A DNA stretch of 64,000 nt. It comes from Arsenophonus apicola. Lineage in GTDB: Bacteria; Pseudomonadota; Gammaproteobacteria; Enterobacterales; Enterobacteriaceae. A program made the translations under genes and the position numbers. The notes beneath the pieces are model-generated. The model ran no database searches. It was not told the origin of the DNA and saw only the letters and a program-made list of their open reading frames with translations. Shown here one piece after another: positions 24,039 to 33,031 of this stretch (the stretch's first letter is position 1; every line of letters starts with the position of its first letter). The stretch spans positions 2,852,001 through 2,916,000 of the forward strand of contig NZ_CP084222.1 of the NCBI RefSeq assembly GCF_020268605.1. The letters are read 5' to 3'.

Positions 24039-25068
24039 GCTTGGCTAGCTCCTGCTGTAGTAATGACATAAATTTTGGTAATCCCCAGCGTAAACTAAGA
24101 GGCGAGCCATACGACATCGACATGACCAACGCTTGATCCGTTAATGGCATATAGACTCCCTGACGAACTGCCCGTATCGATTGGAATAGCGGTTGAGATT
24201 CAGTTTCTTGTCGCTCTTTTTCGCTGTTATACCAGGTTAACAAAATATCAGCATCATTCAGTAAGTCGGCATTTTCCAGACCAATATTGACAGCAAAATT
24301 ACCAAAGGAGGCGGTGACTGTTTTTGCCAATGGCAATAATGACAAACCAATATGAACCAAGGTATCCACTCGCGGATCATTTTTTACATAAATGGACAAA
24401 CTATTGGCTGTTGTCCCAGCCTTAATATAGGCAAACTGATAGTTTTGTATATTAGGGATGCGATGGCCGGTTGCGACTAACATTGCATCAAGTTCAGCGC
24501 TCAATTTTTTTCCCTGCTGTTGTTTATCCAAGGCATTAGCAATTAATTTAATTTGCTGTTGTGATGTTGTCTGCCATGGTTTATCTGGATAGGCGACCAC
24601 AGGCGCAAAATAAGATAAAGAATTAAAATCCTCTTGTGTGATGCCTGATTGGGTTGCCAGAATTAAATCAGGTTTTAATTTAATAATTTTTTCTATATCC
24701 AATTCTGGATACATTTCAATAATCACGGGTAATCGGGCGCCGCGCCGCTCAATTTCTTCCTTAAACCAGGGTAAATATCCTTGCGCATCGCCACCCCAAT
24801 AATGTGATTCAATCGCTATAGGCACGATCCCGAGTGCTAATAAGATATCCTCGCTACCACTTCCCAATGCCACAATCCGTTGCGGCTGTTGGTTAATTTC
24901 TGCTTTTCCTAGCGCAGTAATAATCGTTTTGGGATAGCCGATAGTATCTGACGATAAATTTGTTACTACCGGCGGTTTATCACAAGCAGTTAATAAAATT
25001 ATCAGCCACATTAATGGCACTGTGAGCCCCATTTTATAAGATGCTAATCGTTGTTGCAGCAGTACCAT
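24025..25068 (-). CDS. Iron-siderophore ABC transporter substrate-binding lipoprotein
   Basis: FepB/FhuD-type periplasmic binding protein of 347 residues. The N-terminal hydrophobic segment ends in the lipobox 'LLTAC', so it is probably a lipoprotein or membrane-tethered. Motifs of the class III binding fold are 'PQRIVALGSGSEDILLALG', 'LKPDLILATQSGITQEDF' and 'YFAPVVAY'. It starts at ATG 25068 with 'aaagg' upstream and lies 29 bases after the receptor gene. It receives the ferric siderophore from the outer-membrane receptor and passes it to the two permeases. Confidence 0.92.
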   Translation of the reverse strand: MVLLQQRLASYKMGLTVPLMWLIILLTACDKPPVVTNLSSDTIGYPKTIITALGKAEINQQPQRIVALGSGSEDILLALGIVPIAIESHYWGGDAQGYLPWFKEEIERRGARLPVIIEMYPELDIEKIIKLKPDLILATQSGITQEDFNSLSYFAPVVAYPDKPWQTTSQQQIKLIANALDKQQQGKKLSAELDAMLVATGHRIPNIQNYQFAYIKAGTTANSLSIYVKNDPRVDTLVHIGLSLLPLAKTVTASFGNFAVNIGLENADLLNDADILLTWYNSEKERQETESQPLFQSIRAVRQGVYMPLTDQALVMSMSYGSPLSLRWGLPKFMSLLQQELAKHDKP

Positions 25069-25097
25069 TATTGATAACCTTTAAATCGATTATTTAA

Positions 25098-27308
25098 TTA
25101 AAACTGATAATTTAGGGTCGCTTCAATATTACGAGGAGCACCATAATAATATTGTTTGTAATCACCCAATTGCGTGTAATAAGTTTTATCAAACAGATTA
25201 TTCAAATTAACCGTTAGCGAAAGCGCCGGTGTAAATTGATAACGTCCCATTAAATTAACAACAGCAAAGCTCGCTTGTTCAACCTTCACTTGCTTCTTAG
25301 CTGGCCCATCGAGCAGTTGCCAAGTACTACCTTTCCAATTAACACCGCCGCCAATCGTCAGATTGCTCATCGCACCCGGCAAAGTATAAGTGGTAAACAG
25401 TTTAAACAATCTATTTGGCGTTTCTCTATTGATACGTTTTCCATTCGTATCCGTGCCGCGGAACTGGGTATAACCGGCATAAATTTTCCAATCATCAGTG
25501 AGCTGACCGCTGACTTCAACTTCAAAACCTCGGGTTTTAACGCCATCAATAGCGTAATAAACCCTGGAGCCATCCGGACGTGGTGGAGCATTACTATCTA
25601 ATTGGGTAAAGTTATTCTGCCGGATCTCAAATAGCGCTAATGAATAATCAACACTATTATCCATCGCAATACCCTTTATTCCTAACTCAAAATTTTCCCC
25701 ACTAACCGGTTTTAGTAGCTTGCCATTGCGATCAACCCGACTTTCTGGATCAAAGATTTGGGTATAACTCCCATACACAGAGGTATCTGGCGTAATATCA
25801 TAAATTAATCCACCATACGGCACAAACTGATCACTATAACTGCCATTTTTTGGCTGATTGAAATCATCACCACGAGTTTTCCAACTGGTTATACGCCCGC
25901 CAAGAATAAGGGTTACAGGATCCATTAATGAGAGTTGAGTCACCGCATAACCCGCCGTTTGTTCAATATAGCCTTTTGAACCATAGGTGCGAGACTTTGA
26001 CCAAGTGGGTTGCGGATAATTCCAATGAGATTGGCTAAAATCGCCTAAGGATTTACAAGTTCCCTTCAGCATACACAACGCACTGTAATAATCGTTTTGA
26101 AAATGCTGTTTTTGATAATTAATACCAAAACTCGCATGATGGGTACGGCTGAATAATCCATAATCACCATTAAGTTGTAAATCAAAACTAGTTTGACGGC
26201 GACTACCATCAATCAAGGTCATACTCCCTGGATACATACCCTGATTATTGTTAGGATTGGGGTATCCGGTGGTCCATAATACTTTTTGATCGAGGGTATT
26301 ATTATCGTAAGTAAACGTTCCTTTCATACTCCAATTATTAGTAAATTGATGTTGTAAGCTGGTAAACATGGAGAATGAACGAACCTTGGAAAATGCCCAA
26401 TCCGGCGCATAACTGGTATGACGCTTATAATCGGTCTTGCGCCCATCGGAGAAGAAAATCGGTAAGCCACCAAACATCCCCTGTCGAGTATGATTAAATT
26501 GGTAATCGGCACCTATTGTTAACAAGGTATTGGCAGTTAAGTCCATCTCGACAATGCCATAAAATGGATATCGCTCATGTTGTTCGCGATCAATAAAGGC
26601 ATTGCCCCGTTGATAAGCGGTAACAAATCGCCCTCTCATCGTACCTGCCGCATTTAGAGGCCCAGACAAATCAAGCCCAGTTCTCCACTTATCCCAGGAA
26701 CCGACAGCCATTATTACTTCACCACGGAAATCGCGAGTCGGTCGCTTACGGATCAAATTTATTACTGCTGAAGGCTGGCCTGGCCCGACCATCAAACCGG
26801 CCGCACCGCGAACAACTTCAATCCGATCGAATAAGATCGTATCCAATAAGTTATCACCATAATTAAAGCGCGTATCATAATAGGTCGCTACACCATCACG
26901 CAGAATATTTTTAATCCGCATTCCCCGCGAAGTAAAACTAAAACGATCGCTATCTGATTGACGCACGCTGATGCCAGCAATATTATCCACCGCGCTGGTA
27001 ACATTTTTAAGATCCTGATCTAGCATTCGTTGCTTGGTAAGTACACTTACACTTTGTGGTGTTTCACGCGCTGAAAGATCTAATCCGGTAGCCGTTGACA
27101 TCGATGAAGTATTATACATTCTGTTGTCTTCGGTAATACCTTTTGCTTCTGCCTTACCGGTTATAATAATAATATCGTCATTTTTAGCTGACTTTTCTGC
27201 AGCTAAAGCAGAATTGTTCCCTGATATAAATAGTGGAACCATCAAAGATAATATCTTCTTCAATGTCACCCTATAGCGATATAAATGTGGGTTAATCATT
27301 TTTCTCAT
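25098..27308 (-). CDS. TonB-dependent ferric-siderophore outer-membrane receptor (FoxA/FhuE-like)
   Basis: 736-residue outer-membrane receptor. It has an N-terminal signal peptide ending near 'NNSALAA', a TonB box around 'DDIIIITGKAEA', a plug domain ('RETPQSVSVLTKQRMLDQ', 'IEVVRGAAGLMVGPGQPS') and a 22-strand barrel ending in 'NIEATLNYQF' with a terminal Phe, as required for outer-membrane assembly. The plug motif 'GAAGLMVGPGQPSAVINLI' is typical of the hydroxamate receptors FhuE, FoxA and FpvA. It lies between the second synthetase (29 bases upstream) and the ABC genes, which supports ferrioxamine- or bisucaberin-type ligands. Confidence 0.92.
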   Translation of the reverse strand: MRKMINPHLYRYRVTLKKILSLMVPLFISGNNSALAAEKSAKNDDIIIITGKAEAKGITEDNRMYNTSSMSTATGLDLSARETPQSVSVLTKQRMLDQDLKNVTSAVDNIAGISVRQSDSDRFSFTSRGMRIKNILRDGVATYYDTRFNYGDNLLDTILFDRIEVVRGAAGLMVGPGQPSAVINLIRKRPTRDFRGEVIMAVGSWDKWRTGLDLSGPLNAAGTMRGRFVTAYQRGNAFIDREQHERYPFYGIVEMDLTANTLLTIGADYQFNHTRQGMFGGLPIFFSDGRKTDYKRHTSYAPDWAFSKVRSFSMFTSLQHQFTNNWSMKGTFTYDNNTLDQKVLWTTGYPNPNNNQGMYPGSMTLIDGSRRQTSFDLQLNGDYGLFSRTHHASFGINYQKQHFQNDYYSALCMLKGTCKSLGDFSQSHWNYPQPTWSKSRTYGSKGYIEQTAGYAVTQLSLMDPVTLILGGRITSWKTRGDDFNQPKNGSYSDQFVPYGGLIYDITPDTSVYGSYTQIFDPESRVDRNGKLLKPVSGENFELGIKGIAMDNSVDYSLALFEIRQNNFTQLDSNAPPRPDGSRVYYAIDGVKTRGFEVEVSGQLTDDWKIYAGYTQFRGTDTNGKRINRETPNRLFKLFTTYTLPGAMSNLTIGGGVNWKGSTWQLLDGPAKKQVKVEQASFAVVNLMGRYQFTPALSLTVNLNNLFDKTYYTQLGDYKQYYYGAPRNIEATLNYQF

Positions 27309-27337
27309 CCCATCCCTAAAATTATTTATTGTTATAA

Positions 27338-29170
27338 TTAGTTCGATATTGTTATTGTCTTGTTCATCTGCACCTTAACTGCATAGTTATCACGGAATGC
27401 ATAGAGAGGATTGCGCAATTTTTCGGCGAATTTCAGATTTTTTTCTCGATCATCAAGATCGATCATCTGTTGATTATTCGCCATTTGTAACCGATTCAGA
27501 CAAACACGCACAAAATCTGGCTTAAACAGATCAAACTTAGCGAATTTTTCTATTAGTTCTAAATGTTGTGATTGGTAGTTATAGATACACTGAGCCACTA
27601 ATTGCCAAAAATGACTTTCCGCGAAAGAAAGATGTTTTTGCAGTAGAGGGACAAGATAACGGAAAAAACAGTCAAAAATATCCAGCAGAATATAGTTAAT
27701 TTTCATCTCATCTTTGACCGTGACATGAAGAAACTCAATTTCTTTGGGTAATTGAATATCACTATTTAAGATAGCAATCTCTTCACCAATATCCTTCATT
27801 AACATTTTTACCGGTAGATTGTTTTCTAACACCAACATTAAGTTTTCACCATGTGGCATAAAGACCAAATCGTAGGCAAAAAAAGTATGTAGCAATGGTG
27901 ACAGATAAACATCTAAATAACGTGAGATCCAATCTGCTACTGTAATGGCAGAATCTTCAATGAGTGCGGCAACAACAGCTTTACCTTGATTATCAAGATG
28001 TAATAATGAAGCCATGGTCATCAAACGCTGATCGCTGTTTAAAATGGTCATCGGGCTTTCTCGCCACAATGCTGATAACATTTTTTTATGCGGATTATTG
28101 TTCTTAATCGCTATTTCAAAATAAGGATTAAAATAACCTATTGCTGCATGTTCACGTAGGATAGTGAACCCTTTTTGCTGTAAAAATTTATCAGACTGGA
28201 CTAGATGATTAAGCCATTCATTAACACTGGGTGTTGTTACCATGCTATGTGGATCTAACCCACGCATAAATCCCATATTCAGCACTGATAATGCCGTTTT
28301 GACATAATTTTTTTGCGGTTGACTAATATTAAAAAAGGTACGAATAGATTGTTGAGCCAGATAATCATGATGACCTTCGCCCAAATAAACAATATCTTGA
28401 TTGGCAATATCAGCGGCAAAACTAATTGCAATCCGATGTTTCCATTGCCAGGGATGGAGCGGCATTAAATAATAATCCGCTAAATCTAAATCTAATGTCT
28501 GCATATATTGGGCAAATTGCGTGAGCAAATACTTCTCTAATTCTTGTTCCATTAATGCCGAATATGAGAGTGACGATAATGAGGAGAAAACGGTTTTATT
28601 ACGATGGGCAGCAATCCAGACCAATTTGATTGGATTGGCGCTTTCTGGTGCATAATGTAAATAGTCATCAGCATCAAAACCGATCCTGCCATTATTTGCG
28701 ATAAATACTGGGTGGCCTTCGGTCATCGCGGTTTCTACTATCTGATAATCAGCTCGTACCAGATCATGTGCCGTGAATCGATTATTTTGATACTTAAACG
28801 CATAACCATAAAGTGTGCTGGATATTTCATCAAGATAGATAGGTAGCATTGAGGCAGAAATATCCAATAATGGCAACAATTCAATAATAAGGGCGATGGC
28901 ATCAATAACTTGTGGTTGACCATTCTTACTCCTACTTATCGAGCTAGGATTAATATCTAAATGATCAAGTTGATAGCTTTGCGCTTGAAAACGATAGTGT
29001 GATTGGCCAATCTCAATCGAATAACTATCGCCACAATTTAGTGGCTGAATTATTTTTTCGTGAAAAAGCTCACGTAATATTTTGGTGGCTAGGTGCTGGT
29101 TTGCATATAACCAATTCTTTTTAGTCAGATGTGAAGTTTGTGATTTTACTTTTGTACATAGTGAGTTCAT
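27338..29170 (-). CDS. Second IucA/IucC-type NIS siderophore synthetase
   Basis: 610-residue NRPS-independent siderophore synthetase, a paralogue of the synthetase half of DfoC. Shared blocks are 'EGHPVFIANNGRIGFDADDY', 'LMPLHPWQWKH', 'QQSIRTFFN', 'KTALSVLNMGFMRGL', 'KKMLSALWRESP' and 'FMPHGENLMLVLEN'. There is no fused acyltransferase; the N-terminus is a ~100-residue stretch without recognised motif. Its length fits AlcC/DesD. It is the first gene of the Fur-controlled uptake operon, just upstream of the receptor. A single-synthetase dfo pathway would not need it, so it may make a variant or a mixed oligomer. The active-site motifs look intact. Confidence 0.88.
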   Translation of the reverse strand: MNSLCTKVKSQTSHLTKKNWLYANQHLATKILRELFHEKIIQPLNCGDSYSIEIGQSHYRFQAQSYQLDHLDINPSSISRSKNGQPQVIDAIALIIELLPLLDISASMLPIYLDEISSTLYGYAFKYQNNRFTAHDLVRADYQIVETAMTEGHPVFIANNGRIGFDADDYLHYAPESANPIKLVWIAAHRNKTVFSSLSSLSYSALMEQELEKYLLTQFAQYMQTLDLDLADYYLMPLHPWQWKHRIAISFAADIANQDIVYLGEGHHDYLAQQSIRTFFNISQPQKNYVKTALSVLNMGFMRGLDPHSMVTTPSVNEWLNHLVQSDKFLQQKGFTILREHAAIGYFNPYFEIAIKNNNPHKKMLSALWRESPMTILNSDQRLMTMASLLHLDNQGKAVVAALIEDSAITVADWISRYLDVYLSPLLHTFFAYDLVFMPHGENLMLVLENNLPVKMLMKDIGEEIAILNSDIQLPKEIEFLHVTVKDEMKINYILLDIFDCFFRYLVPLLQKHLSFAESHFWQLVAQCIYNYQSQHLELIEKFAKFDLFKPDFVRVCLNRLQMANNQQMIDLDDREKNLKFAEKLRNPLYAFRDNYAVKVQMNKTITISN

Positions 29171-29402
29171 TTAATAAAGCCCTTGTATTGCATATCCCTT
29201 TCAACATTCATCTATCAACATAAGCCATGATGCTAAAGCTTAATATTTTATTGATTTTTAAAGTAATAATTGAAACCTCTGAATATAGAAACTTGGATAT
29301 AACCATCCAATTTTAGGTTTAAATTTCGCTCACTAAAATTTAATTATTTAGACTAATAGTTACAATAAATTATAATTAATTGACATTTGTTTACTTATGG
29401 AA

Positions 29403-29431
29403 ATGATATAGAGAATCATTCTCATTATCAA
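29403..29431 (-). promoter_or_regulatory. Fur-repressed promoter of the siderophore uptake operon
   Basis: On the minus strand TTGATA (29431-29426), 17 bases, TATCAT (29408-29403). A Fur box, GATAATGAGAATGATTCTC (29429-29411), matches the 19-bp consensus at 15 positions and covers the spacer and part of the -35, as expected for iron-dependent repression. Confidence 0.85.
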
Positions 29432-29491
29432 CTAGAAAAATATTAAGTTTTTTAATCATTACTCTTGCGAATGGAAAAAAACTAAATAATG

Positions 29492-29554
29492 GGTCAGGCA
29501 GGCAACCTATATATTAATGATATTTTAAATAATATCAATACTTGTTGCCTGACC
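29492..29554. repeat. Large imperfect inverted repeat between operons
   Basis: GGTCAGGCAGGCAAC (29492-29506) and GTTGCCTGACC (29544-29554) are complementary, apart from a four-base duplication (aggc) in the left arm. The loop contains a second palindrome (gatattttaaataatatc). It lies after pgmB on the minus strand, so it may act as a terminator; a T-run appears ~25 bases further on. Confidence 0.5.
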
Positions 29555-29613
29555 AAAAGAGGGAAGATTTTATTAAATACGCATAATTTTTATCAAATAA
29601 TTAACATATTTAC

Positions 29614-30264
29614 TTACATACCCAAGAGTTGCTCAAAATTAATTTTTTCAAAACAGTCAACTCGTAAATCAGCACCGACTAAATTGTCTTGTGGCGATAT
29701 ACCAACAGAAAAAATATTCGCTCTATTTAATGCTTCAATGCCAGCTTGTGAATCTTCAAAACCAATCGCTTCACTAGGCGACACATCGATTAAATTGGCC
29801 GCAGTTAAAAAGATCTCTGGATCCGGCTTGCCTTTAGACAAAGAGTGAGGATCAACAATAACATCAAAATAATCTTTAATATTAAGTTGCTCGAGGATCA
29901 TGGTGGCATTTTTAGATGCGGAGGCTATCGCACAAGGAATTTTGTTTTTTTTGGCTTGCTTAATAAAAGACAAAACTCCAGGCAAAATATTTTTTTCTGT
30001 CAGTTTACTGAGTAATTGCAGATAGTAATCATTTTTACGGTTCATCAGAATATTTTTTTCTGCCATACTGAAAGCATCAGCTTTATCACCATAACGTAAA
30101 ATTTTTTCCAATGACTCAACTCTGCTTATTCCTTTCAAGCTTTCATTAAACTTCGCATCAAAATCAATATCTATCTGTTTAGCCAGATATTGCCAAGCTT
30201 TGAAATGATAAAAAGCAGTATCGACAATAACACCGTCAAGATCGAAGATCATTCCCTTCTTCAT
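29614..30264 (-). CDS. pgmB: Beta-phosphoglucomutase
   Basis: HAD-superfamily enzyme, 216 residues, converting beta-glucose 1-phosphate to glucose 6-phosphate. Motif I is 'MIFDLDGVIVDT' with nucleophile D8 and acid/base D10. The cap domain follows. Motif II is 'CAIASASKNA', motif III is the lysine in 'SKGKPDPEIFL', and motif IV is 'GFEDSQAGIEA'. Its ATG overlaps the stop of the GH65 gene (ATGA), so the two are translationally coupled. Together with the phosphorylase it completes phosphorolytic use of a glucose disaccharide. It is the last gene of the PTS operon. Confidence 0.93.
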   Translation of the reverse strand: MKKGMIFDLDGVIVDTAFYHFKAWQYLAKQIDIDFDAKFNESLKGISRVESLEKILRYGDKADAFSMAEKNILMNRKNDYYLQLLSKLTEKNILPGVLSFIKQAKKNKIPCAIASASKNATMILEQLNIKDYFDVIVDPHSLSKGKPDPEIFLTAANLIDVSPSEAIGFEDSQAGIEALNRANIFSVGISPQDNLVGADLRVDCFEKINFEQLLGM

Positions 30265-33023
30265 GCAACTACCTCATTTTTATAATCAAAGTTAGCAATT
30301 TTACCGGCAAAAATCTGATACGCCTGCTTACCCACCTTTATTTCAGTATCCTGATCACAAGTGATAGATAATTTTTCTTGCGTAATAAAAAATTGGTAAT
30401 TAACGCCTAAGTGGCACAACTTAAACTGAAGATGCCGCCAATGAGTAGGTAATGAAGGATTGATATCCAATAACGGTTGACGAATATCTACCCCACCATA
30501 TGTCATAATTGTCATATTGAGGGTAGCGGCCATTACGCCAGTATGAATACCTTCTGCTGTCGTTCCACCTTGAATATCCTGATAGTCAGAAAATAGAGCC
30601 TCATTATATAATTGCCATGATAAAGCTGACGATTTAATATTCTCAGCCAAAGAAGCATGGACAATACGAGATAGTGTCGAACCGTGGGAAGTTCGAGAAA
30701 AATAATAATTGAAATTTTTTTCTACATAATTATCAGAGGTAGGATAGTTCATTTTTTTTAATAAATTTTTTATAACATCTTGCCTAAGGTTATGAAATAC
30801 CATAAGCAAGTCTGCTTGTTTAGCGACTTTGTAATTATCGGCTGATTTCCCTTCAGCGCGCAGTATTCTGTCTAACCGATAAATATTAACGTATTTATTG
30901 CGGTATTTTTGCCAATCAATTTCTTTAAGGGCAAAATAACCATCAAATTGACCTATGATATTTTGCTCATTAATTGACAACGCTAAGTTTTGTTTAATGG
31001 TTGTTAATTGCTGCCAGAAATCAGTATTGATATCAACTCGATTTAAAATATTATTTAAATCCGGTTTTGACAGAGACAAAGCTATTATGTCAATTTGATT
31101 AAATAACCATGCCACCATTAAATTAGTATAAGCATTATCCTGCAAACCGGCTTCTTTATTGCCTAGACTATATTCATGAAATTCATCTGGTCCCATCACC
31201 CCGGTAATATGATATCGATTAGTCGATGCATCCCAGACTGTTTTACTCAGCCAAAACTTGGCAATCTCAATTAATAATTCCAGCCCAAAGTCGATCATAA
31301 ATGGCTTATCGCCAGTATTTAGCCAATATAACCAAACATTATAAGCAATGCTTAAAGAAATATGACACTGTAAGTGACTATGATCAGGATCCCATTTTCC
31401 TGTCAGCGGATTTATATGTAAGGTTTGCGTCTGCTCACTACCATCGTGACCTGATTGCCACGGAAACATAGCACCTTGATAACCGGCTTGTGAAGCCGCA
31501 TGTTTTGCGGCAGGTAACCGCCGATAACGGTACATCAGTAATTGGCGAGCGGTTGTTGGAAAATGCATAATATAAAATGGCAGAATGAATATCTCATCCC
31601 AAAAAATATGCCCTCGGTAAGCTTCTCCATGTAAACCTCTGGCAGTAACAGAAACATCTAATTTATGTTTGCCATTCGTTAATGGGGAACAAGAGGCTAA
31701 TAGATGATAAGTATGTAAACGCAGAAGTTTTTGCGTCATCATATCACCAGCAATGACAATATCACTTTCCCGCCACAGTGTTTGCCAAGCAAGCTGACTT
31801 TCTGCTAACTGAGCGGCAAAATTAGGCAATTGCCATGTATTTACCTGTTGCCAATCTTGTTTAAAAACAGTAGAAATCGCGATCGCTACATTTTTCTCTA
31901 ACCGATAACAGTTGCCTTGCTCCGCAGAAAAAACCACTTGTTGAACAATACTATTTTCATTTATCCTATTTTCGACACTATCTGGCGCAAAGAAATCACC
32001 ACTAATTTCTGTCGAAATACCAATACCTATTTTACTTTGATAGGTTTGCGCTAATAAATAGGTTTTGTGTTTATCAGCAATTAAATCTTTTATCTGATAA
32101 TGATAAGAATTGAGCGAACGATAACGTTCAACACCATAATTAAACGTTCCACCATCTGTTTTGGTACAAATGGTTATTTGATCAGAAAAGTTTAACGGAC
32201 AAAATTGATATTCAATACTGTAGTGCGTCATTCTTGCCATATTAGTAAATTTTCGACAATCTATTTTTAAGCGACGCCCTGCTTCATCTTCAATTTGTAA
32301 TTCACTCGATAAAATCCCTGCTTGCAAGTCTAATCGACAATAAAGAGATATGATCTTAAAATCAGTAAGATTAACAAATTTACCTTGGCCAATACGTAGC
32401 GAGATATATTGTGCATTGGGTGCATTCACGAAATCTTCATTATGCACTTGGTGACCATTTATTACCGAAATAGCTTGATTATAAAGCCCAGCAAGATAAG
32501 TTGCCGGATAGGTATCATCACTGATTACCATTTCAGGTAACGTACCCCTTAATCCTAAATATCCATTTGCAACAGTCAATAAAGACTCAGTGGTATATTC
32601 CGCTTTGCCTGGATTATATCCGCAATAATCAATGCTCCAACCTATTGTTTGTTGTTTCTCTGTTAAAGCATTTTTTAATGTTTCTTCAGCATTATCAAGC
32701 AAAATATCTGCTCGAATGAAAGGAACATTAAATATTTCAGCAAAACATTTCTCCATATCAACAACATCTTTATTAGCAATTTCTATACAAAATGGCGAAT
32801 AAAACGCTAACGCATCTCCTTTTAATATTCCACCCTGAATATGGGGAAAATCTAATTTAATTTGCTTAATTAACGCTAATAAATCTAATTTATTAATTTT
32901 CTGATAGGTAACCGGATAAGATTTATTATTCATTTGGGCTTGGTAAACCACTAATTCTTGTGGTTTAAAAACAACATGCAAATAATTCATATTCAAATTC
33001 ACTATTAAAAATATATTAGTCAA
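30261..33023 (-). CDS. GH65 disaccharide phosphorylase, probably trehalose-6-phosphate phosphorylase
   Basis: 920-residue family 65 glycoside phosphorylase. The catalytic acid is E614 in 'VMGPDEFHEYS', and the phosphate-binding loop is 'SRTSHGSTLSRIVH'. The (alpha/alpha)6 barrel shows 'GHIFWDEIFILPF' and 'KHAASQAGYQGAMFPWQSG'. It is ~150 residues longer than most members: the recognisable family start 'GWSIDYCGYN' is at residue 128, and the preceding ~127 residues match nothing I know. The start is TTG at 33023, just after 'aagga'; a GTG at 33002 is an alternative. With a trehalose-type PTS upstream and pgmB downstream, the expected substrate is trehalose 6-phosphate, giving beta-glucose 1-phosphate and glucose 6-phosphate. 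Maltose or kojibiose phosphorylase cannot be excluded. Confidence 0.82.
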   Translation of the reverse strand: MTNIFLIVNLNMNYLHVVFKPQELVVYQAQMNNKSYPVTYQKINKLDLLALIKQIKLDFPHIQGGILKGDALAFYSPFCIEIANKDVVDMEKCFAEIFNVPFIRADILLDNAEETLKNALTEKQQTIGWSIDYCGYNPGKAEYTTESLLTVANGYLGLRGTLPEMVISDDTYPATYLAGLYNQAISVINGHQVHNEDFVNAPNAQYISLRIGQGKFVNLTDFKIISLYCRLDLQAGILSSELQIEDEAGRRLKIDCRKFTNMARMTHYSIEYQFCPLNFSDQITICTKTDGGTFNYGVERYRSLNSYHYQIKDLIADKHKTYLLAQTYQSKIGIGISTEISGDFFAPDSVENRINENSIVQQVVFSAEQGNCYRLEKNVAIAISTVFKQDWQQVNTWQLPNFAAQLAESQLAWQTLWRESDIVIAGDMMTQKLLRLHTYHLLASCSPLTNGKHKLDVSVTARGLHGEAYRGHIFWDEIFILPFYIMHFPTTARQLLMYRYRRLPAAKHAASQAGYQGAMFPWQSGHDGSEQTQTLHINPLTGKWDPDHSHLQCHISLSIAYNVWLYWLNTGDKPFMIDFGLELLIEIAKFWLSKTVWDASTNRYHITGVMGPDEFHEYSLGNKEAGLQDNAYTNLMVAWLFNQIDIIALSLSKPDLNNILNRVDINTDFWQQLTTIKQNLALSINEQNIIGQFDGYFALKEIDWQKYRNKYVNIYRLDRILRAEGKSADNYKVAKQADLLMVFHNLRQDVIKNLLKKMNYPTSDNYVEKNFNYYFSRTSHGSTLSRIVHASLAENIKSSALSWQLYNEALFSDYQDIQGGTTAEGIHTGVMAATLNMTIMTYGGVDIRQPLLDINPSLPTHWRHLQFKLCHLGVNYQFFITQEKLSITCDQDTEIKVGKQAYQIFAGKIANFDYKNEVVA

Positions 33024-33031
33024 ATAATCCT

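Larger units (their letters stand above)
29171..29613. other. Intergenic region with Fur-regulated promoter and a large inverted repeat
   Basis: 443 bases between the siderophore uptake operon and the trehalose operon. It holds the Fur-box promoter (29403-29431), a leader of about 220 bases, and an inverted repeat at 29492-29554. No open reading frame is convincing. Confidence 0.7.
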
